Origin: Alphaproteobacteria bacterium
GTDB lineage: Bacteria; Pseudomonadota; Alphaproteobacteria; Caulobacterales; Hyphomonadaceae
DNA length: 64,000 nt
Direction: 5' to 3'
NCBI GenBank assembly: GCA_018827375.1
Contig: JAHJYW010000002.1
Location: forward strand, 109,963-173,962
Of the stretch, positions 53,233-62,183 are shown piece after piece; the stretch's first letter is position 1, and each line of letters opens with the position of its first letter. Made by a program: the position numbers and the translations under genes. Under the pieces are notes generated by a model. The model saw nothing but the letters and a program-made list of their open reading frames with translations. It was not told where the DNA came from and ran no database searches.

Positions 53233-53559
53233 TCAGATTAGTTCGAGGCCGACTTCGGAATTGTGCTGCCAGACAACACGGGCCGGGCCTGAGACGCCGA
53301 CGGCGGCAGCCTTGACGATAAGGCGCGGAGGCAGGACCTCGTTCGTAGGGAAGCGCAGGCGCACGCCGGTTTTCGTGTAATCAAGCACGATGCAGCGGAG
53401 CGAATAACCCGATTCAAAGACGACGGAGGCTTCCCGGTAGGCCGTGCCGCGCAAGGGTCGCGGCGTCGCATGATAGGAGAACACAGCCTGGGCGATCCGG
53501 CTGCTGGGGGCAGCGGATGTTGTTTTCTTCTGACCGAATTTGCGGGTCATACTGGCCAT
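53233..53559 (-). CDS. PilZ domain protein
   Basis: 108 residues. After a basic N-terminus come RPLRGTAYREASVVFESGYSL and CIVLDYTKTGVRLRFPTNEVLP and a closing VVWQHNSEVGLEL. The LDYTKTGVRLR strand matches PilZ D/N-x-S-x-x-G-like motifs. The usual RxxxR c-di-GMP motif is not clear (RPLRGTAYR is the nearest), so binding of the messenger is uncertain. Confidence 0.8.
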   Translation of the reverse strand: MASMTRKFGQKKTTSAAPSSRIAQAVFSYHATPRPLRGTAYREASVVFESGYSLRCIVLDYTKTGVRLRFPTNEVLPPRLIVKAAAVGVSGPARVVWQHNSEVGLELI

Positions 53560-53650
53560 GGATGTGTGTACTCACTCGTCTTTATCTGGATCAGATTGAT
53601 CCTCAGGTCTGTTAGATAAGCAATTATCGCGCCAAGCCCTTAACAGAGCA

Positions 53651-53680
53651 CAAAAAAAACGGCGCCCGAAGGCGCCGCTT
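53651..53680 (-). terminator. Terminator of the M13 peptidase gene
   Basis: CGGCGCC, loop CGAA, GGCGCCG. On the reverse strand the stem is followed by eight T's. It is about 33 bp after the M13 peptidase stop. Confidence 0.88.
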
Positions 53681-53709
53681 TCTGCAGTATCGTCGACAGA
53701 TAACAATGG

Positions 53710-55896
53710 TTACCAGATTTTGATGCGCTGTTCCGGTGGCAGGTAGAGCGCGTCGCCCGGCTGAACATCAAACGCATCGTACCATGCGTCGAAATTGCGG
53801 ACGATGCCGTTGACGCGGTATTCCGGCGGGGAGTGCGGATCGGTCAGCATCTGGCGACGCAGGGCCTCTTCGCGGTTCTTCGACCGCCAGACCTGCGCCC
53901 AGGCCATGAAGAAGCGCTGATCGCCAGAGAGGCCGTCAATCACCTTGTCTTCCTTGCCATCGAGGCTGAGGTGATAGGCCTTGTAAGCCATCGAGAGGCC
54001 GCCAAGGTCGCCGATATTCTCGCCGAGCGTCAGGGCGCCGTTGACGCAGGTTGCGCCGTCATCATAGGGGCAGAACGCATTATACTGGGCAACGAGCGCC
54101 TGGGTCTTGGCCTTGAAGTTGGCCTCGTCTTCGGCGGTCCACCAGTTGCGCAACAGGCCGGTGCCGTCCGACTTGGCGCCCTGGTCATCAAAGCCGTGGC
54201 CCATCTCGTGGCCGATGACGCCGCCAATGGCGCCATAGTTCACGGCCGGGTCAGCGGAGAGGTTGAAGAAGGGCGGCTGCAGGATGGCGGCCGGGAACAC
54301 GATCTCGTTGCGGTTCGGCGAGTAATAGGCGTTTACGGTCTGGGGCAGCATGCCCCATTCGGTGCGGTCGATCGGCTTGCCGAGATCGGAGATCATGTCC
54401 TCGTACTGCCAGGCCGCGACGGCCATCTTGTTGGCGAAAGCATCGTCCGTAACGGTGAGACTGTCATAGGTCTCGAACTTTTCCGGATAGCCGATCTTGG
54501 GCGTGAACTGGGTGAGCTTGGTTTCGGCCTCGGCTTTCGTCTCGGCGCCCATCCAGTCGATGGCTTCGAGATTCTGGGAGAGGGCGATGCGCAGGTTAGC
54601 GACAAGCTTGTCCATCGCGGCCTTGTTCTCGGCGGGGAAGTAGCGCTCGGCATAGACCTTGCCGACGGCTTCGCCGACGGAGTCCTCGACCGTTTCGACA
54701 CCGCGTTTCCAGCGTTCGCTCTGTTCCTCGAGGCCGTTCAGTGTCTTGCCGTAGAAATCGAACACGGTGGTGTCCACGTCGGCAGGCAGGACAGACGACG
54801 TGTCGATGAGGAGGTGGGCGGCGAGATAGGCTTTCCACTGATCAAGCGGGGCGTCTTCCATGACCTTGAACAGGCCGGCGATACCGCCCCCGGAAACCTT
54901 GGCGAGCTGGTCGCCCTCAAGGCCGTTTTCCTTGATCTCTTCGGCTGTCGGCGTGACCTGACGCACGACGAATTCCGTCTGGTCGCCAAGGCCCAGACCA
55001 TCGATCATGGTGGCGGCGGGGAATTTGCCGGCCAGCTTGATGACCTCGTCTTTCGACATCTTGTTATAGGTCAGGTTCCGGTTGCGGCCTGCCGCCCGGT
55101 CCCAGTGGGCTTTTGCCAGCTCGGTCTCGAGCGCGATCACCTTGTCGGCGGCTGCGTCGGGTTCGTCATAGCCAGCGCGCGCCAGCAGCGTGGAGAGCAT
55201 GGTCTTGTAGGCGGCGAGCAGTTCCTTGTTGCGGTCATTGTCAACAAGGTAATAGTCGCGGTCGCCCATGCCGAGACCGGCTTGCGTGAAATAGAAGATG
55301 TACTGGTCGGTCTGCTTGGAATCGACATCGACCCAACCCGCGACGGGCGAGGTGAATCCCATGGCCGCGAAGGTTTTCGCAAGGTCTTCACGGCTCGAGA
55401 TGGCCTTGACGCGTTCCAGGTAGGGTTCAGCGGGCACGAGGCCCTTAGCCTCGATGGCATCGGTGTCCATATAGGCATTATAGATCGTCGCGACCTTGCC
55501 TTCGAGCGTGGCCGGGTCTGGCTTGGCGGCGGCGAGTTCCTCGATGATTTTGTGGACGCGCTGTTCGGATTTCTCGCCGAGCAGGGTGAAGGAGCCATAG
55601 CGCGTCTTGTCGGCAGGGATGACAAAACTGTCGAGCCACTTGCCGTTGACGTAGGCGAAGAAGTCGTTGCCCGGCTTCACGTCGGCTTTCACATTGTCGA
55701 GATTGACACCCCAAATGCCCCAGCTGTCCGGCACGCTCAGCTCAAGGCCTTCAGCGGTGACATACTTTCCGTCGGCATTGGCGACGGGTGCGGGTGCTTC
55801 CGCGACAACAGGCTCGGCCGGCACCTTGTCCTTGGATTGTCCACAGGCAGCGAGAAGCGCGATTGCGGCAGCGCCCAGCATCAGATGTTTCATCAA
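53710..55896 (-). CDS. pepO: M13 family metallopeptidase (neprilysin/PepO-like) lipoprotein
   Basis: 728 residues. The lipobox LLAAC (Cys about 19) gives a lipid anchor, so it acts in the periplasm or at the surface. N-terminal M13 domain: GVNLDNVKADVKPGNDFFAYVNGKW. Catalytic domain: VNAYYSPNRNEIVFPAAILQ, zinc motif GHEMGHGFDDQG (HExxH) and the third ligand in GENIGDLGGLSMAY, ending DPHSPPEYRVNG, where the family's substrate-binding residues lie, and IKIW. It degrades oligopeptides. It lies 88 bp downstream of the RND permease gene on the same strand and may be co-transcribed. Confidence 0.94.
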   Translation of the reverse strand: MMKHLMLGAAAIALLAACGQSKDKVPAEPVVAEAPAPVANADGKYVTAEGLELSVPDSWGIWGVNLDNVKADVKPGNDFFAYVNGKWLDSFVIPADKTRYGSFTLLGEKSEQRVHKIIEELAAAKPDPATLEGKVATIYNAYMDTDAIEAKGLVPAEPYLERVKAISSREDLAKTFAAMGFTSPVAGWVDVDSKQTDQYIFYFTQAGLGMGDRDYYLVDNDRNKELLAAYKTMLSTLLARAGYDEPDAAADKVIALETELAKAHWDRAAGRNRNLTYNKMSKDEVIKLAGKFPAATMIDGLGLGDQTEFVVRQVTPTAEEIKENGLEGDQLAKVSGGGIAGLFKVMEDAPLDQWKAYLAAHLLIDTSSVLPADVDTTVFDFYGKTLNGLEEQSERWKRGVETVEDSVGEAVGKVYAERYFPAENKAAMDKLVANLRIALSQNLEAIDWMGAETKAEAETKLTQFTPKIGYPEKFETYDSLTVTDDAFANKMAVAAWQYEDMISDLGKPIDRTEWGMLPQTVNAYYSPNRNEIVFPAAILQPPFFNLSADPAVNYGAIGGVIGHEMGHGFDDQGAKSDGTGLLRNWWTAEDEANFKAKTQALVAQYNAFCPYDDGATCVNGALTLGENIGDLGGLSMAYKAYHLSLDGKEDKVIDGLSGDQRFFMAWAQVWRSKNREEALRRQMLTDPHSPPEYRVNGIVRNFDAWYDAFDVQPGDALYLPPEQRIKIW

Positions 55897-55984
55897 GTCT
55901 TCTCCACATTATCCGGTCGCGCCGCCTGTCCACGCCTATGTTGGCTGGGGAGGGCAGGGGCGGATCCCAGTTTAGATCAGGCCA

Positions 55985-58900
55985 TTACTCAGCCGGAGCA
56001 AGGGGGCCAGCTGCATCATCCCGGCTCGTACCGATGAGTTCGTCCTCGTCGATGGTCACTTCGCCGGAATAGGTTTCGCCGATCTGGCGGAACGGCTTGC
56101 CGCCCCATGTCCAGCGGAAGATGCGCCCGATCTCGACGCCGACGGCATAGAGCGCGGGCACCATGAGCAGCGACACGAAGAGCGCAAAGGCGACGGCGCA
56201 GGCGAGCGAGACGATCATCGGCTTCAGGAACTGCGCCTGCGTCGAGCGCACGGCCAGCAGCGGCAGGATGCCGACAAAGGTGGTCACGGACGTGAGCAGG
56301 ATAGGCCGGAAGCGGGAGACACCTGCGTCGACGAGAGACTGGATGGCGCCGGCGCCTTCGTCGCGCCGCCGGTTCACGTAATCGATCAGCACAAGGTTGT
56401 CGTTGATCACGACCCCGGCAGCGGCAGCAATGCCGAAGAAGGCGAACATGGCCATCGGTGTGTCGAAGATGGCGAGGCCGAAGATGGCGCCGCAATAGGC
56501 AAACGGCAGGGCCATCATCAGGAGCAGCGGCTGGGAATAGGATCGGAAGGCCACGGCCAACAGGATGTACATGGCGCCAATGGCGATGACGATCAGGCGG
56601 CCGATCTCGGAGAAGAATTTCTGTTCTTCTTCAAAGCCACCGGCCTCGCCGCGCTGGACGTCCGGGAATTGCTTCTGGAATTCAGGCCAGAAGGATTTCT
56701 CCATATCGGCCATGATGCGGCTGCGCTCGCCTTCACCCTTGACCTCGGAATAGACAGCGACCGAGCGCGTCCGGTTGCGCCGGACAATGCGGTTGATGCC
56801 GGGGGCGTATTCGAAATCAGCGACCTGGGTGACAGGGATCTCGCGGCCATCAGGTGTGCGGACCTTGAGGTTGTTGAGACTGTCGAGATCGGACCGCGCG
56901 CTTTCCGGCAGGCGGACCATGACGCGCACATCCTCGCCGTCGCGAGGGAGGCGCTGGACCTCCTCGCCGAAATAGGCCTGACGCAATTGCTGGGAGACGC
57001 TGGCGAGCGAGACGCCAAGCATTTCCGCGCCGGGCTTCATCGTGATGCGGATTTCCTCAGCGGAGGAGGAGAGGTTGTCGCCAATGTCATAGGCGCTGGA
57101 ATAGGTCGCGAGATGGGCTTTGACCTCGGCAGCCGCGGCGCGCAGGCGGGCAAGGTCTGGGTGGTTCAGGGCGAACCGCACGCCGCTATCATCATCGTTG
57201 AAGGTGAACTCGAAGCCGATTTCCTGGGCATCCTGGATCGGGCCGACATCTTCGCGCAGGCGTTCGGATATGTCGCGTGAGCGCAATGTGACCGGGCGGT
57301 TTTCGGGCGCGGCGAGGCCGACCCAGGCGCGCACAAAGGTGCCGGATGCAACGACGGACGCCTGCGTGATGAGGCCGCCTTCGATATCCGCATACTCCTT
57401 GCTGGTCTCTTCGGTGAGCGTGTCGATGCCAACCTGGAGCTGGTCGCGGACCTGGAGCAGGCGCTCATAGGGCGTGCCTTCCGGCATCTCGATATTGACC
57501 TGGATGAGATCAGACTCGATTTCCGGCATGAACTGGAAGGGCACGATGCCGGTCATCTGCATCTGCAGCGCCAGCGCGAAGAGGCAAAAGAAGAAGGCGA
57601 CCGTGGCATAACGGAAGCGCAGGGCCAGCTCGAGCACCGGCTTGTAGAGATGGTTGGCAAACCAGAGCAGGCTGTCGGCGATGCGGCGCTGGAGCTTGAG
57701 GAAACCGCCGGCGGGGCCGTCGAATTTCTGCTTCTTCATATGTGACAGGTGGGCCGGCAGGATGAGCATGCATTCGATGATCGAGAAGATCAGGGCCGCG
57801 ACGACCACGAACGTGATCTGCTGGGTGAACATGCGGGTCGGACCGGAGATGAAGGCCCAGGGCAGGAAGGCGATGATCGTGGTCAGGACGCCGAAGATGA
57901 TCGGTTTGAGCACGAGCTGGGTGCCGACAATGGCGGCGTCGAGACCTTCGCTTCGTCCACTCTCCACTTCCCTGTGTATGTTCTCGCCAACGACGATGGC
58001 ATCATCCACGATGACGCCGATCACGAGCAGCACGGCAAAAGTGGACAGGATGTTCCACGAGACCCCGAAGTAAGGCAGCAGCATGATGCCGCCGGCAAAG
58101 GCGGTGAAGATGCCCATTGTGACCCAGAGCGCCACGACAGGGCGCAGGAAGAGGATCAGCACCAGCATGACCAGCACGGCGCCGGACAGGGCCGACTGGG
58201 TGATCAGGTCCATACGCGCCTTGAACTCGATCGAGTTGTCCCAGAGCGTGTCGATGCGGACAGCCTGCGGAAGGATGCCGTTGGAATGGTCGTTGGCTTC
58301 CTCGACGAACTTCTTGAAGCCGTCAGTGTATCTGACGATGTCCATCTTGTCGGGCGCGGGGACCATCACGAAGGCCGTCGGCTCGTTGTCAAAGGTGGCT
58401 TTCAGCTTGTCGCTGACAAAGCCGTCGATGACGGTAGCGATGTCTGAGACATAGACTGTACCCTCTGCCGTCGTCTGGCGGATGATGATCTTGTCGAACT
58501 GGTCAGCCGTATCGGCCAGCTGGCGGGCGGTGATGTTGACGTCACCGACGGAGGATTCAATACGGCCGCCGGATGAGTTCAGCGAGGACTGACGGATGGC
58601 CGTGGCCACATCGCTGAAGCTGAGGCCAAAGCGGCGCAGGGCCTGTTCGGACACTTCAATGCTGACCTGTTCCTCCAGCGTGCCCTGAAGTTCGGCGAGT
58701 TCGCCGCCGGGCAGCTTGGCGATTTCATCGCGGACCTTGTCGGCCACGCGCTTCAGCGTACGGCTGTCGACATTGCCGTGTACGGCAAAACCCATGTACT
58801 GGTCGCGCTGTTCCCAGCGCTGGATCTGTGGCTGGAAGGCGGCCTGGGGCAGGTTGTTGATCTGGTTGACCCGGCGCTCGACGTCCTTGATGAAGATTTC

Positions 58901-59206
58901 CATGTCGACATCGTCGCGGCCCTTGATGTTGACCACACCGGAGCCTTCGCTGGCGACAGAGGTGATGCGGTCAAGGCCGTTGAGGTCTGCAACGGCCTCT
59001 TCGATACGAGTGACGATCTGGTCTTCGATGTCCTGCGGCGAGGCGCCATTCCAGGCGACGATAACCGAGGCGCCGGTAACGTTCACGACCGGGAACATTT
59101 CCTGTTCCATTCGCGTGTAACCAAAAATGCCGCCGACAAAGGCGACAATCATCAGGAGGTTGGCGGCGACGGCGTTGCGGGCAAACCAGGAGACGATACC
59201 GTTCAT
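55985..59206 (-). CDS. RND efflux transporter permease (AcrB/MexF-like)
   Basis: 1,073 residues with the RND layout of 12 membrane helices and two large periplasmic loops. The N-terminal amphipathic start and first helix are WFARNAVAANLLMIVAFVGG. MEQEMFPVVNV begins the first loop. The proton-relay Asp pair is in VIGVIVDDAIVVGENI (about residue 400), and helices 10-12 are in the C-terminal third (VVINDNLVLIDYVNRRR, ILLTSVTTFVGILPLL). It exports drugs or other small hydrophobic compounds across both membranes with the two following components. Its ATG overlaps the adaptor stop. Substrate unknown. Confidence 0.95.
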   Translation of the reverse strand: MNGIVSWFARNAVAANLLMIVAFVGGIFGYTRMEQEMFPVVNVTGASVIVAWNGASPQDIEDQIVTRIEEAVADLNGLDRITSVASEGSGVVNIKGRDDVDMEIFIKDVERRVNQINNLPQAAFQPQIQRWEQRDQYMGFAVHGNVDSRTLKRVADKVRDEIAKLPGGELAELQGTLEEQVSIEVSEQALRRFGLSFSDVATAIRQSSLNSSGGRIESSVGDVNITARQLADTADQFDKIIIRQTTAEGTVYVSDIATVIDGFVSDKLKATFDNEPTAFVMVPAPDKMDIVRYTDGFKKFVEEANDHSNGILPQAVRIDTLWDNSIEFKARMDLITQSALSGAVLVMLVLILFLRPVVALWVTMGIFTAFAGGIMLLPYFGVSWNILSTFAVLLVIGVIVDDAIVVGENIHREVESGRSEGLDAAIVGTQLVLKPIIFGVLTTIIAFLPWAFISGPTRMFTQQITFVVVAALIFSIIECMLILPAHLSHMKKQKFDGPAGGFLKLQRRIADSLLWFANHLYKPVLELALRFRYATVAFFFCLFALALQMQMTGIVPFQFMPEIESDLIQVNIEMPEGTPYERLLQVRDQLQVGIDTLTEETSKEYADIEGGLITQASVVASGTFVRAWVGLAAPENRPVTLRSRDISERLREDVGPIQDAQEIGFEFTFNDDDSGVRFALNHPDLARLRAAAAEVKAHLATYSSAYDIGDNLSSSAEEIRITMKPGAEMLGVSLASVSQQLRQAYFGEEVQRLPRDGEDVRVMVRLPESARSDLDSLNNLKVRTPDGREIPVTQVADFEYAPGINRIVRRNRTRSVAVYSEVKGEGERSRIMADMEKSFWPEFQKQFPDVQRGEAGGFEEEQKFFSEIGRLIVIAIGAMYILLAVAFRSYSQPLLLMMALPFAYCGAIFGLAIFDTPMAMFAFFGIAAAAGVVINDNLVLIDYVNRRRDEGAGAIQSLVDAGVSRFRPILLTSVTTFVGILPLLAVRSTQAQFLKPMIVSLACAVAFALFVSLLMVPALYAVGVEIGRIFRWTWGGKPFRQIGETYSGEVTIDEDELIGTSRDDAAGPLAPAE

Positions 59207-60468
59207 TGCGGAGTTCCCTCTGCTCCCTGCGTGGCGGATGAGGCAGTGGCCGTTGCAGCTGTGCCCGCTTCTTCAGGTTCGTAAACCTTGACTGTGCCGT
59301 CCTCGAGGCGCTGCATCACGGTGATGCTCATGCCGTCGAAGGCTGCCTGGACAGGGCTGACAATGGCCAGCTCGCCCTCGCTGATACCGGAGCGCACATA
59401 GGCGCCATCCGTGTCGGAAAAGATCAGGTCGACCGTGCGGATCGACAGTTTGCCCTGCTTGGGATCGCCGATGAACAGCTGGTCTTCGCCGCGCAGTGCG
59501 CCGCGCGGGGCAATCAGCACGTCGGGAATGGTGGCGCCTTCGATCAGGGCGTTGACGAACAGGCCCGGCGCCATCGGCGCGTCACCATCGGCGCCCGTGC
59601 CATAGGGGTCCTGCAACTCGGCGATCACATTGATCTGGCGCGTCATGGAATTCACCGCGGCGGCGGTGCGGACAACTTCGCCGATCCATGTGCGGGGCTG
59701 GCCCGCGACATTGCCGGTGAAGGTGACTTTGGGGCCCGGGTTTTCCTTGCTGGCGGCAAAGGCGAGGGGCAGGCCGAGGCGGCCCATTTCGCTGTCATCG
59801 AGCGGCAAGGACACTTCGACCACATCATTGGCGAAGATGCGGCCGAGCGTGGAGCCAGCCGCAGCGACCTGGCCGATATCGACATTGCGTTCGCGCACGC
59901 GGCCATCGAAAGGCGCGTAGATGGCGGTACGGTCGAGTGCGAGTTCGGCGTCTTTAAGCTGTGCCTTGGCGCCATCGAGTGCTGCGCGGGCCTGCGCCAG
60001 CTGGGGTTCGCGGCGGGCAAGCGGGGAGGCATTATCGAGGCCGAGATCGAGGATGTCCTGCCGGGCAAGTTCGGCTTCGGCGATCTCGCGGGCGAGGGCC
60101 TGTTCGGCGCTTGCAACGCCGGAGCGGGCGCTGACCACGCCAAGTTCATAATCGGCTGCTTCAACGCGGACGAGGAGTTGGCCACGCTTGATGAAACCGC
60201 CATCGATGAAGTCCGGCGAGACATAGGAGACGCGCCCGGTGATCTGCGGGGCAACGACAATCTCGCGGCGCGGGCGCACTTCGCCCTGGGCCTCGACGGT
60301 TAGGTGCAGGTCGCCCCGGCGCACAGGCTCGGCGAACACGTTAAGGCCCGCGCGCGCCTCATCGGCCTTTTCAGGCTCTGGCTTGATGGCGTGCAGCACG
60401 ACGCTGCCGATGCCGCCAACAACGACGATAATGCCCAGAGGGGCAAGGATGGATACAAGACGGCCCAT
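59203..60468 (-). CDS. RND efflux periplasmic adaptor (HlyD/AcrA family)
   Basis: 421 residues. An N-terminal membrane anchor (about 8-27) is followed by the barrel-sandwich hybrid (EAQGEVRPRREIVVAPQITG, VSPDFIDGGFIKRGQLLVRV), an alpha-hairpin (SAEQALAREIAEAELARQD to AALDGAKAQLKDAELALDRT), APFDGRVRERNVDIGQ and a beta-barrel. It bridges the permease and the outer membrane channel. It starts 6 bp after the channel gene and overlaps the permease gene by 4 bp. Confidence 0.94.
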   Translation of the reverse strand: MGRLVSILAPLGIIVVVGGIGSVVLHAIKPEPEKADEARAGLNVFAEPVRRGDLHLTVEAQGEVRPRREIVVAPQITGRVSYVSPDFIDGGFIKRGQLLVRVEAADYELGVVSARSGVASAEQALAREIAEAELARQDILDLGLDNASPLARREPQLAQARAALDGAKAQLKDAELALDRTAIYAPFDGRVRERNVDIGQVAAAGSTLGRIFANDVVEVSLPLDDSEMGRLGLPLAFAASKENPGPKVTFTGNVAGQPRTWIGEVVRTAAAVNSMTRQINVIAELQDPYGTGADGDAPMAPGLFVNALIEGATIPDVLIAPRGALRGEDQLFIGDPKQGKLSIRTVDLIFSDTDGAYVRSGISEGELAIVSPVQAAFDGMSITVMQRLEDGTVKVYEPEEAGTAATATASSATQGAEGTPQ

Positions 60469-60474
60469 GAAAGA

Positions 60475-61947
60475 TCAGCTCCTGCCGCTTCTTGCGGCGT
60501 CCGTGTCAGAATTACTTATAGCAGATTGCGCTGACGCGGTCCCGGTCGGGAGTCCGCCGCCAAGTGCGAGATGATAGGAAATGCGGTTCGTTGCACGACT
60601 GGCTTGTGCCGTCACGAGCTGGCTTTCAGCTGTCAGGCGGCGCGTCTGCGCATCGATCAGGTTGAAGATGGTGATTGTGCCGCTCGTATACTGGCGTTCC
60701 GCCAGCTCTTCGGCGAGGCGGGCCTCTTCAAGTGCCCGGGCCTGCGCGTCTTCCTGGTTGGCGAGGAATGTGTCGGCTGCGAGGGCATTCTCGACCTCGC
60801 GCCACGCGTCGAGCGCGGTGGCGGCATAATTGGCGACAGCGGACTCGGCCTGAGCGACGGCGAGGTCGCGCTGGGCATCAAGCTGGCCGCCGGTGAAGAG
60901 GGGCTGGACCAGGCTGGCGATCAGGTTGGCCGCGATGCGCTCAGGGTCGAACGCATCCGCAAATTCTACCGTATTCGTGCCTGCTGAGGCGGTGAGACGC
61001 AGCGACGGCAGCATGGCGAGGCGCGCCTGTTCAGCGCGCAGGCCGGCGGCTGCCACACGTGCCTCGGCGCTCGCAATGTCGGGCCGGCGCGAGAGCAGAA
61101 GCGCCGGATTGCCTTCGGGCACGATGACATCAAGCGTCGGGATGACGGCAGGCACTTGAAGTTCCGCATTGGGATAGCGCCCGACCAGGGTTTCGAGGCG
61201 GCGGGCGGCTTCGCCGGTGAACTGGCGTTGCGCGGCCATGGCCGCTTCAGCCTGGGCCAGCGTGCTGCGGGCTGTGCGCACATCAAGGGCATCGGCGAGG
61301 CCGCGCTGGAAACGGCGCTCGGTCAGCGTGCGGACACGGTCGCGGGCCTCGACGGTCTTGGCGGCGACGCGTTCCTGCGCAAGGGCTGCGTTCAGGTTGA
61401 TCCACGCTATCGAGGTCTGGGCGGCAAGGGAGAGTTCAGCGGCGTCATAGTCGGCCTGGCTGGCGGCCAGGTCAGCCTCGGCGGCGCCAACACCCGCGCC
61501 GAGCCGGTTCCAGAGGTCGAGTTCCCAGCTGGCATCAAGGCCGACGCCGTAAATGCCGTCGGTGCTGCGATCGGTGGTGCCGCCGAACGTGGTAGATGTG
61601 GAATTGACGCCAGCGGAGGCCGATGCGCTGACGCTCGGGCGGCGCTGGGCGCGGGCGATACGGGTCGAGGCTTCGGAAGCGCGCACGAGGGCAGCGCGGG
61701 ATTCCAGCGTCGGGCTGTTGGTGAGGGCTTCGTTGACGAGGCCGACCATCAGCGGGTCATTGAACTGGCTCAGCCAGTCGCCGCTGGGGGCGACGCCCGC
61801 AACGCCGCGCGCAGCCCATTCGGCCGGCGCATCAGCCGTTTCGGCAAAAAATTCCACAGGTTGGCCCGCCAGGCGGCCAACTGACGCCGGAGAGGTGGCG
61901 CATGCTGCAACAATTGCCGTGCTGATGAGAAGAATAGACCGTTTCAT
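60475..61947 (-). CDS. Outer membrane efflux channel lipoprotein (NodT/OprM family)
   Basis: 490 residues from ATG 61947; the frame continues upstream to 61980 but this start places the lipobox IVAAC correctly. TolC-type repeats follow: LVNEALTNSPTLESRAALVR, AAELSLAAQTSIAWINLNAALAQ, RRPDIASAEARVAAAGLRAEQARLAM and VANYAATALDAWREVENALA. It is the first gene of the channel-adaptor-permease operon. A 19-nt inverted-repeat operator lies 69 bp upstream of the start. Confidence 0.93.
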   Translation of the reverse strand: MKRSILLISTAIVAACATSPASVGRLAGQPVEFFAETADAPAEWAARGVAGVAPSGDWLSQFNDPLMVGLVNEALTNSPTLESRAALVRASEASTRIARAQRRPSVSASASAGVNSTSTTFGGTTDRSTDGIYGVGLDASWELDLWNRLGAGVGAAEADLAASQADYDAAELSLAAQTSIAWINLNAALAQERVAAKTVEARDRVRTLTERRFQRGLADALDVRTARSTLAQAEAAMAAQRQFTGEAARRLETLVGRYPNAELQVPAVIPTLDVIVPEGNPALLLSRRPDIASAEARVAAAGLRAEQARLAMLPSLRLTASAGTNTVEFADAFDPERIAANLIASLVQPLFTGGQLDAQRDLAVAQAESAVANYAATALDAWREVENALAADTFLANQEDAQARALEEARLAEELAERQYTSGTITIFNLIDAQTRRLTAESQLVTAQASRATNRISYHLALGGGLPTGTASAQSAISNSDTDAARSGRS

Positions 61948-62015
61948 GCCGCTCTTGAGGCTCCCGACTCTTTGGCACACCGGATAAGACGGCTCTATTC
62001 GACTGTCAACGATAA

Positions 62016-62034
62016 ATTATCGATTTTCAATAAT
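62016..62034 (-). promoter_or_regulatory. Operator of the RND operon, shared with the UrcA promoter
   Basis: ATTATCGATTTTCAATAAT, an inverted repeat ATTATCG-N5-CAATAAT. A third half-site CGATAA sits immediately upstream (62010-62015). It matches the site at 29534-29552 in 15 of 19 positions, with only the spacer differing. It lies 69-87 bp before the NodT-type start and far from the divergent kinase start. A TetR- or MarR-type repressor is likely, but none is encoded nearby. Confidence 0.6.
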
Positions 62035-62183
62035 TGTTGCGCAGGTGTCATCAAACTATCCTGCTGCTATCATCCGGCAGCGGGGGCTTGGCATATTTGC
62101 GGGGCCGCTGTAGCGGCAAGTGATAGCGGCGCGATGGAAGCGGACACTGTGTCCAACTCCCGCGAACCCGCCCGGGAGACAGG

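Noticed and set aside
53833..56037. 734-codon forward frame opposite the M13 peptidase gene
   Set aside because: It mirrors the peptidase codons on the other strand, lacks domain-like composition and has no ribosome site. Such frames are expected in GC-rich genes.
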